DNA from: Kryptolebias marmoratus
Lineage: Eukaryota > Chordata > Actinopteri > Cyprinodontiformes > Rivulidae
DNA: 64,000 bases
Assembly: GCF_001649575.2 (NCBI RefSeq)
Contig: NC_051451.1
Span: forward strand, 16,528,465-16,592,464
Direction of reading: 5' to 3'
Every line of letters begins with the position of its first letter. Within the stretch, counting starts at the first letter, position 1. Below, piece by piece: positions 63,201 through 64,000 of this stretch. The notes beneath the pieces were generated by a model. It saw nothing but the letters and a program-made list of their open reading frames with translations. It searched no databases and was not told where the DNA came from. The translations under genes and the position numbers were made by a program.

Positions 63201-64000
63201 AAAATTAGCATAAGAAAACACAGAACACATAAAAATATCTAAGTACAACAAAGACAAACAGAAACAATAAACTCAAAACACTAACACAAAACTCCTTGTT
63301 CATGACAGCTAGTCTTTAACTGATAATTTAATGTTTGATCTTTGTTTTTTTGTTTTTTTCCTGTGTGATTTTTTTTTTGCCTAATGTTACGTTGACTGAA
63401 TATTTTAATAGCATCCCACTAAGACTGGGTGATTTAAAGACTTTTGTACGCCATCAATTAACTTACAAAAGAGAGGCAGTAACAGGCCAAACCCAGCATT
63501 AATAAAGTGAGCAACGCCGCTTAGCTTTGACCTGTATAATATGAATAATAATGAGCAAACTGTGTGAAGCACAGCTTGAAAGCTGCATTTTTAACATAAT
63601 GAAGGAGAAGATGCAATTCTGGTTGGATTTTGATTTTATTGGCAATGGTTGTCTTTATCATTTAAACACTGAAAGTTATCGATATTGTTGTCTTTTCATT
63701 TTACAGACAAATGTAGCTGAGTTGAAAAATTTCTCTGATGACCCAAAGAAGCTAACTTTGGCTTGCTCTTGTATCAGTAAAAGTGTTTGAAATGTGCTTT
63801 AGAAACACAGTTAGGCAGAAAAACTTACTTTTATCTTAACGACTAATTTCTAAGCCATTAGTTTTTTGGTATTGATATATGAAAAAACAAAAATATTCTA
63901 CTGATTAAATTTTCTCTCACGTTTTCTTTTTTCTTCCTTATATTCTACAACAGATATCAGACATTTTTGTCACTGCCCTGAACCAAGGCCTCATCCAGTT
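22658..64000 (+). CDS. sorcs3: SorCS3-like VPS10-domain sorting receptor, 24 exons, 3'-incomplete
   Basis: Type I membrane receptor of the VPS10P (sortilin) family; known family roles are endosomal and synaptic sorting of cargo such as neurotrophin receptors. I joined 24 exons: 22658-23317, 41181-41248, 44773-44872, 45027-45185, 46171-46244, 47089-47153, 48523-48641, 51086-51175, 51381-51560, 52277-52423, 53333-53435, 53784-53860, 53960-54051, 54847-54954, 55464-55581, 55690-55823, 57077-57190, 57626-57797, 60113-60299, 60501-60634, 61002-61125, 61445-61557, 61874-62008, 63954-64000. All introns are GT-AG, phases agree throughout and no stop interrupts 1,106 codons. Domains: signal peptide about 1-25, propeptide to 137, VPS10 propeller about 197-700, 10CC module 707-827 with exactly ten cysteines, PKD domain about 830-922, second PKD-like domain about 923-1008, then the membrane-proximal domain. 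STFALSGDSAHNQAMVHW (197-214) and FDEEYNIWFLDNGGAL (616-631) fit SorCS3 better than SorCS1 or SorCS2. Human SorCS3 is about 1,222 residues, so roughly 115 residues including the TM segment lie outside. Which teleost duplicate this is remains open. Confidence 0.93.
24405..24421 (+). repeat. Poly-A tract
   Basis: A run of 17 A in intron 1. Confidence 0.8.
25945..26160 (-). mobile_element. LINE reverse-transcriptase fossil
   Basis: The reverse strand reads NTGVPLGHVISSFLLSIYTN followed by ILIKRFDNTTQEANLIL. This corresponds to the RT core block GxPQGxxLSPxLFxxYTN and the catalytic FADD(T) block of non-LTR retrotransposons. The catalytic motif is corrupted (F-D-N-T) and Gln of PQG is Leu, so the fragment is dead. 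Only about 65 codons survive. It lies antisense to sorcs3 in intron 1. Confidence 0.7.
27025..27190 (+). repeat. Hairpin-ended dispersed repeat, fragment
   Basis: Head portion (GCCTGCCGCTGAAGGCAAAA, GTTTTTGCCCATGTCTGTGC) joined directly to the middle block GTGGTAGTAGCTGACAGTCA; the central part is deleted and the hairpin is absent. Confidence 0.55.
28575..28862 (-). repeat. Hairpin-ended dispersed repeat
   Basis: Starts with the hairpin at 28580-28598 (GCATTTCTTAAAGAAGTGC, one G-T wobble) and ends with the GC-rich head (GCCCTTTTGCCCTCGGGCAA). The middle is shortened. Confidence 0.65.
29210..29297. repeat. (TA)n microsatellite
   Basis: Nearly 90 bp of TA repeats with two TG interruptions near the 3' end; probably length-polymorphic. 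Confidence 0.95.
35212..35790 (+). repeat. Left part of the intron 4 inverted-repeat element family, interrupted
   Basis: Aligns block by block with 45,330-45,760: GCTCATTTTTGAAGCAACAT, TTAGTATCTTATCAG, GGCTAGGCTAATGGCT, TTTTTCAGGTTTATAAAACA, CTTACTCAACTCCCAGCGGA. The alignment is interrupted at about 35,353-35,547 by a separate MITE. I could not find the opposite terminal inverted repeat, so this copy is truncated. Confidence 0.65.
35353..35547. mobile_element. MITE-like palindromic element
   Basis: The left arm CCAATCCTGGTCCTGGAGGG...GCATGTTTTA (35,361-35,400) and right arm TAAAACATGCAAGAAAGTGC...CCAGGACCAGGACC (35,496-35,533) are inverted repeats of each other. The sequence matches a short palindromic repeat abundant in fish genomes. 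Its insertion splits an older repeat copy, so it arrived later. Confidence 0.7.
40080..40240. promoter_or_regulatory. Candidate enhancer-like block in intron 1
   Basis: Contains an exact POU octamer ATGCAAAT (40,090-40,097) and, 20 bp on, a perfect 12-bp palindrome GGTTAATTAACC (40,118-40,129) embedding two GTTAAT half-sites and a homeodomain TAATTA core. It lies about 1 kb upstream of exon 2 in sequence less AT-rich than its surroundings. Function is inferred from motif clustering only. Confidence 0.3.
41181..41248 (+). CDS. sorcs3: sorcs3 exon 2
   Basis: 68 bp, phase 0 to 2, after acceptor GTTGCAG and before donor GTAAGT. Encodes VILILTKLYDFNLGAVTESS plus LW and two bases of an Arg codon. 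This is the first blade of the VPS10 propeller and is nearly invariant among SorCS proteins, which makes the exon certain despite its small size. Confidence 0.95.
41249..44772 (+). other. sorcs3: sorcs3 intron 2
   Basis: 3.5 kb, GTAAGT...CTCAG. Holds a LINE fragment at 43,075-43,415; otherwise AT-rich sequence with no gene seen. Confidence 0.85.
43075..43415 (-). mobile_element. LINE 3' coding fragment
   Basis: The reverse strand reads segments such as LRWFGHVRR and, after a frame change, MELPGRRKRGRPCGEGG. This matches the C-terminal (L)RWxGHVxR...PGxRxRGRPxxR motif found downstream of the RT domain in several fish LINEs. Frame breaks show it is dead. The clade (L2-, RTE- or Rex-like) is not resolved by eye. 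Confidence 0.65.
44773..44872 (+). CDS. sorcs3: sorcs3 exon 3
   Basis: 100 bp, completes Arg243 and ends in phase 0 before GTCAGC. Contains an Asp-box-like motif S244-T-D246-Y-G248 and the segment LSYLYVCPTNKQK. VPS10 propeller. Confidence 0.95.
45027..45185 (+). CDS. sorcs3: sorcs3 exon 4
   Basis: 159 bp, 53 codons, phase 0 to 0, acceptor TTTTAG, donor GTAGCT. Residues 277-329 include LSDPEVES and an Asp-box S292-S-D294-E-G296, then LLFHPAQENWILAYS, the standard VPS10 blade pattern. Confidence 0.95.
45333..46126. mobile_element. Non-autonomous DNA transposon with long terminal inverted repeats
   Basis: Outer ends GGTCATTTTTG (45,333-45,343) and CAAAAATGACC (46,116-46,126) are perfect inverted copies. 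The inverted similarity continues inward for about 142 bp (left, to 45,474) and 156 bp (right, from 45,971), including TTAGTACCTTATCA, AAGAAAAGGGCAGA, TTCCTCCAGG and TAGGCTAATGGCTA. Total length is 794 bp. No transposase frame is present, so it is a MITE or foldback-type element moved in trans. Target-site duplication and superfamily were not determined. Confidence 0.75.
46051..46108. repeat. Two nested perfect hairpins in the right terminal repeat
   Basis: GATAAGGTACT (46,051-46,061) pairs with AGTACCTTATC (46,067-46,077), 11-bp arms and a 5-nt loop. GTTCTGTCAGATA (46,081-46,093) pairs with TATCTGACAGAAC (46,096-46,108), 13-bp arms and a 2-nt spacer. The left terminal repeat lacks both hairpins. 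Confidence 0.85.
46171..46244 (+). CDS. sorcs3: sorcs3 exon 5
   Basis: 74 bp, phase 0 to 2, acceptor TTTTGCAG, donor GTATGA. Residues 330-353 plus two bases of Trp354. Contains the Asp-box S333-I-D335-F-G337-R-K-W340. The acceptor lies only 44 bp downstream of an inserted inverted-repeat element. Confidence 0.94.
46245..47088 (+). other. sorcs3: sorcs3 intron 5
   Basis: 844 bp. No repeat or gene recognised; ends in a pyrimidine-rich tract before the TTTCAAG acceptor. Confidence 0.8.
47089..47153 (+). CDS. sorcs3: sorcs3 exon 6
   Basis: 65 bp; first base completes Trp354; ends with one base of Arg376 before donor GTGAGT. Encodes AVMGLDRESDVVHIETRIAK, matching the SorCS stretch that usually reads W-S-V-x-G; here Ser is replaced by Ala. 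The acceptor is a weaker TTTCAAG, but phase and protein similarity both require it. Confidence 0.9.
47154..48522 (+). other. sorcs3: sorcs3 intron 6
   Basis: 1.37 kb of AT-rich sequence with a short TTTTG repeat near 47,922-47,942. Nothing else recognised. Confidence 0.8.
48523..48641 (+). CDS. sorcs3: sorcs3 exon 7
   Basis: 119 bp, completes Arg376, ends in phase 0 before GTATTA. Encodes AQYVKCRAQRC with two cysteines and the conserved SLVVQDEYVF strand of the VPS10 propeller. Confidence 0.94.
48642..51085 (+). other. sorcs3: sorcs3 intron 7
   Basis: 2.44 kb. Holds a near-complete hairpin-family repeat (50,226-50,665) with an A/G-rich AAAAG tail at about 50,671-50,709. Elsewhere nothing was recognised. 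Confidence 0.8.
50226..50665 (+). repeat. Hairpin-ended dispersed repeat, near full-length
   Basis: Forward copy: head GCAGCCGAAAGGGAAAGGGC, then TACATCTACAACTGATTGAC, TTCAAGATGGCCATCACAGC, GTGTGGTAGTAGCTGACAGT, TACAAGGTTTGACCAAAATG, ending at a decayed hairpin (GCTTCAAGGAGTTTTAGACC). Confidence 0.7.
51086..51175 (+). CDS. sorcs3: sorcs3 exon 8
   Basis: 90 bp, 30 codons (residues 416-445), acceptor TATGAAG, donor GTAAGC. Encodes VTKSGRASYFVSYMREPF, a conserved VPS10 blade; it reads directly onto Gln415 of exon 7. Confidence 0.94.
51255..51290 (+). repeat. (AAT)12 microsatellite
   Basis: Twelve uninterrupted AAT units in the 205-bp intron 8, midway between exons 8 and 9. Confidence 0.95.
51381..51560 (+). 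CDS. sorcs3: sorcs3 exon 9
   Basis: 180 bp, 60 codons (446-505), acceptor CTTCAG, donor GTTTGT. Contains DMHIISTDEKQVFAAVQEW and LYISDSPGVYF, hallmark SorCS1/3 VPS10 sequence, with an NNT sequon just before the second segment. Confidence 0.96.
51561..52276 (+). other. sorcs3: sorcs3 intron 9
   Basis: 716 bp of AT-rich sequence; nothing recognised. Confidence 0.8.
52277..52423 (+). CDS. sorcs3: sorcs3 exon 10
   Basis: 147 bp, 49 codons (506-554), acceptor TTTGTAG, donor GTGAGC. Contains INGMYFANKLVDNHIKTFIT and the Asp-box-like YNKGQTW of the VPS10 propeller. Confidence 0.95.
52424..53332 (+). other. sorcs3: sorcs3 intron 10
   Basis: 909 bp with several T runs and a run of ten G at 53,137-53,146. 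No repeat family recognised. Confidence 0.8.
53333..53435 (+). CDS. sorcs3: sorcs3 exon 11
   Basis: 103 bp, phase 0 to 1, acceptor GTTGACAG, donor GTATGG. Encodes PFCSLHLHLEMSENPYTSG and VPGIIVATG. This HLHL loop separates SorCS1/3 from SorCS2, where I recall a different PDCHLHLHL sequence. Confidence 0.94.
53436..53783 (+). other. sorcs3: sorcs3 intron 11
   Basis: 348 bp; nothing recognised. Confidence 0.8.
53784..53860 (+). CDS. sorcs3: sorcs3 exon 12
   Basis: 77 bp; completes Gly589 and ends in phase 0 before GTAAGA. Contains NIGTELSSSNLGMFM and a textbook Asp-box T605-S-D607-A-G609-N-S-W612. VPS10 propeller. Confidence 0.95.
53960..54051 (+). CDS. sorcs3: sorcs3 exon 13
   Basis: 92 bp, phase 0 to 2, after a 99-bp intron, donor GTAGGT. 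Encodes FDEEYNIWFLDNGGAL and TPIRHL. The YN-x-WFLD reading is the SorCS3 version; human SorCS1 has a clearly different sequence here, so this is one of the best paralogue-informative exons. Confidence 0.95.
54052..54846 (+). other. sorcs3: sorcs3 intron 13
   Basis: 795 bp. Contains a G-rich tract on the sense strand at 54,147-54,175; otherwise nothing recognised. Confidence 0.8.
54147..54175 (+). other. G-rich tract, possible G-quadruplex
   Basis: Runs of 5, 5 and 11 G separated by short GA-rich or single-T spacers, meeting the usual G3+N1-7 quadruplex pattern on the transcribed (sense) RNA of intron 13. Confidence 0.5.
54847..54954 (+). CDS. sorcs3: sorcs3 exon 14
   Basis: 108 bp, completes Trp645, ends after two bases of Thr681, donor GTAAGC. 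Contains the Asp-box S647-L-D649-E-G651-K-K-W654 and the APLYVDGVL strand. VPS10 propeller. Confidence 0.95.
54955..55463 (+). other. sorcs3: sorcs3 intron 14
   Basis: 509 bp; nothing recognised. Confidence 0.8.
55464..55581 (+). CDS. sorcs3: sorcs3 exon 15: last propeller blade and first 10CC cysteine
   Basis: 118 bp, residues 681-720, acceptor TCTTTCAG, donor GTAACA. Encodes FFGHFSHRSEWQLIKIDYKG and then Cys707, the first of the ten 10CC cysteines, followed by DYQTW. Confidence 0.96.
55690..55823 (+). CDS. sorcs3: sorcs3 exon 16: 10CC module
   Basis: 134 bp, phase 0 to 2, after a 108-bp intron. Carries Cys724, 741, 756, 758 and (split with exon 17) 765 of the 10CC module. Contains CVMGEKQIYMKRRPGNRC and EPCLCTAYDFEC, the expected cysteine spacing for the VPS10 C-terminal module. 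Confidence 0.95.
55949..56310 (+). repeat. Hairpin-ended dispersed repeat, first of a tandem pair
   Basis: Head to middle of the family (AATAATGTGTTTGCCTGTGT, GAGTCAACCCAATTTAAGAT, GGTGTGGTAGTAGCTGAGAC, TTTGAGCGCTATGCATTGTG); lacks the hairpin end. Confidence 0.65.
56311..56615 (+). repeat. Hairpin-ended dispersed repeat, second of a tandem pair
   Basis: Re-starts within the family (GCAAAATATTTCATAAACCA), repeats the GATGTGGTAGTAGCTG block and ends in a perfect terminal hairpin at 56,591-56,609 (GCATTCCTTCAAGGAATGC, 9-bp arms) followed by TAGGCC. Best-preserved tail in the window. Confidence 0.75.
57077..57190 (+). CDS. sorcs3: sorcs3 exon 17: 10CC module
   Basis: 114 bp, completes Cys765 and ends after two bases of Gly803, donor GTAAGT. 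Carries Cys777 and Cys792 with DYGWERQADGKC and PAFWFNP, then the conserved sequon N800-S-T. Confidence 0.95.
57191..57625 (+). other. sorcs3: sorcs3 intron 17
   Basis: 435 bp; nothing recognised. Confidence 0.8.
57626..57797 (+). CDS. sorcs3: sorcs3 exon 18: end of 10CC, start of PKD domain
   Basis: 172 bp, completes Gly803, ends in phase 0 before GTGAGT. YRKVLSNNC (Cys812) and VAC (Cys827) supply the last two 10CC cysteines. PRGLRL opens the PKD domain, and GSNVTFMIYLDD is its first strand pair with a sequon. Confidence 0.94.
57798..60112 (+). other. sorcs3: sorcs3 intron 18
   Basis: 2.3 kb. Holds an interrupted hairpin-family repeat (58,318-59,172); the remaining sequence shows nothing recognisable. 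Confidence 0.8.
58318..59172 (+). repeat. Hairpin-ended dispersed repeat split by about 365 bp of foreign sequence
   Basis: Left part 58,318-58,680 (head CCGCCAAAGGCAAAGG, then TGTACATCTACAACTGACTA). Right part 59,045-59,172 (CAAGGTTTGACCAAAATGGC, ending in the hairpin 59,146-59,164). The intervening piece is unrelated to other copies and contains AATAAA at about 58,875. Confidence 0.65.
60113..60299 (+). CDS. sorcs3: sorcs3 exon 19: PKD domain core
   Basis: 187 bp, phase 0 to 1, acceptor TATCCACAG, donor GTATGT. Contains the PKD signature IQLDFGDGI (868-876), DGIKHIY, GIYRVTASAEN and GSDSSTLFLHI. Confidence 0.96.
60501..60634 (+). CDS. sorcs3: sorcs3 exon 20: second PKD-like domain
   Basis: 134 bp, completes Ser923, ends in phase 0 before GTGAGA. 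Contains VPIVAIRGKAANLTAVVWPS and LTFFWWFDNSSE, with NLT and NSS sequons. The VAIR and FWWF residues resemble SorCS3 more than SorCS1. Confidence 0.95.
60635..61001 (+). other. sorcs3: sorcs3 intron 20
   Basis: 367 bp; nothing recognised. Confidence 0.8.
61002..61125 (+). CDS. sorcs3: sorcs3 exon 21: second PKD-like domain
   Basis: 124 bp, phase 0 to 1, acceptor AAATTCAG, donor GTGAGC. Encodes PIITLEGSISHMF and VTVQVACGSTVMQDSKVITV, the family's last strands before the membrane-proximal region. ITLEGSIS is shared with SorCS1, so this exon alone does not settle the paralogue. Confidence 0.95.
61126..61444 (+). other. sorcs3: sorcs3 intron 21
   Basis: 319 bp; ends in a long T-rich pyrimidine tract before CTCAG. 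Nothing else recognised. Confidence 0.8.
61445..61557 (+). CDS. sorcs3: sorcs3 exon 22: membrane-proximal domain
   Basis: 113 bp, completes Glu1009, ends in phase 0 before GTACAT. Contains LLLSFSPALDEHNPDIPEW and DIGRVVRTAL, strongly conserved in SorCS1 and SorCS3. Confidence 0.95.
61558..61873 (+). other. sorcs3: sorcs3 intron 22
   Basis: 316 bp; nothing recognised. Confidence 0.8.
61874..62008 (+). CDS. sorcs3: sorcs3 exon 23: membrane-proximal domain
   Basis: 135 bp, 45 codons (1047-1091), acceptor CGCCGCAG, donor GTAAGA. Encodes APEDQLLVSLYPGLPTTAEL and FILP, then a polar linker with a KR pair. Confidence 0.95.
62009..63953 (+). other. sorcs3: sorcs3 intron 23
   Basis: 1.95 kb. A possible solo LTR occupies 62,810-63,307 antisense; elsewhere AT-rich and unremarkable. 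Confidence 0.8.
62810..63307 (-). repeat. Possible solo LTR, antisense in intron 23
   Basis: Read on the reverse strand it starts TGTCATGAACAAGG and contains a promoter-like TGTTTAAATAGCCTCC, preceded by TCACCTGTGCCTCG, then a stretch rich in GTTTG words. This is the layout of abundant LTR-like repeats in spiny-rayed fish. There is no internal retroelement sequence or second LTR. Target-site duplication not established. Confidence 0.45.
63954..64000 (+). CDS. sorcs3: sorcs3 exon 24, cut by the window edge
   Basis: At least 47 bp, phase 0, acceptor CTACAACAG. Encodes ISDIFVTALNQGLIQ, matching the family's ALNQ-x-LVQ segment shortly before the transmembrane helix. The remaining exons, including TM and cytoplasmic tail, are outside the window; human SORCS3 has about 27 exons. 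Confidence 0.93.
   Translation, partial: MSDIFVTALNQGLIQ

Noticed and set aside
1..64000. CRISPR arrays, bacterial operons, prophage or tRNA clusters
   Set aside because: No regularly spaced direct repeats, no tightly packed frames and no tRNA cloverleaf was noticed. The sequence is vertebrate throughout.

Overview
The window is vertebrate genomic DNA, most likely from a teleost fish of the percomorph group. It is AT-rich, intron-rich and full of microsatellites and degenerate interspersed repeats of types common in spiny-rayed fish genomes. It contains one recognisable gene, on the + strand: a SorCS-family VPS10-domain sorting receptor. Family-distinguishing segments make it closest to SorCS3. 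I reconstructed 24 exons from 22,658 to the window edge. They join in one open frame with correct splice phases, giving 1,106 complete codons. The predicted protein has a signal peptide, a convertase-cleaved propeptide, a VPS10 ten-bladed propeller with Asp-box motifs, a ten-cysteine 10CC module, PKD-type domains and part of the membrane-proximal domain. The transmembrane segment, cytoplasmic tail and stop codon lie beyond position 64,000.

Layout. Positions 1-22,450 are 5' intergenic DNA with no convincing gene. They hold several copies of one hairpin-ended dispersed repeat, LTR-like fragments, an old degenerate repeat at 18.57-19.29 kb and microsatellites. Positions 22,450-23,330 form a GC/CpG-richer island with the presumptive 5'UTR and exon 1. 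Intron 1 (23,318-41,180) is the largest. It carries a LINE reverse-transcriptase fossil, a (TA)n array, a MITE nested in an older repeat and a candidate regulatory block with an octamer and a perfect GGTTAATTAACC palindrome. From 41,181 onward exons 2-24 are separated by introns of about 0.1-3.5 kb, much shorter than I recall for mammalian SORCS3.

Mobile DNA shaped the introns. Intron 4 is about 80% one 794-bp element with roughly 150-bp terminal inverted repeats, ending 44 bp before exon 5. A partial relative of it, interrupted by a MITE, lies in intron 1. Introns 7, 16 and 18 contain more copies of the hairpin-ended repeat. I found no CRISPR array, operon, prophage or other non-eukaryotic system, and no evidence for a new multi-gene system. 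The points most worth checking are the repeat families, the possible template-switch hairpins, an unexplained coding-like stretch at 32.98-33.12 kb and the candidate enhancer at 40.1 kb.

Limits: exon boundaries were deduced by eye from reading frame, family similarity and GT-AG signals. Paralogue (sorcs3a or sorcs3b), species and UTR limits cannot be fixed from the sequence alone.
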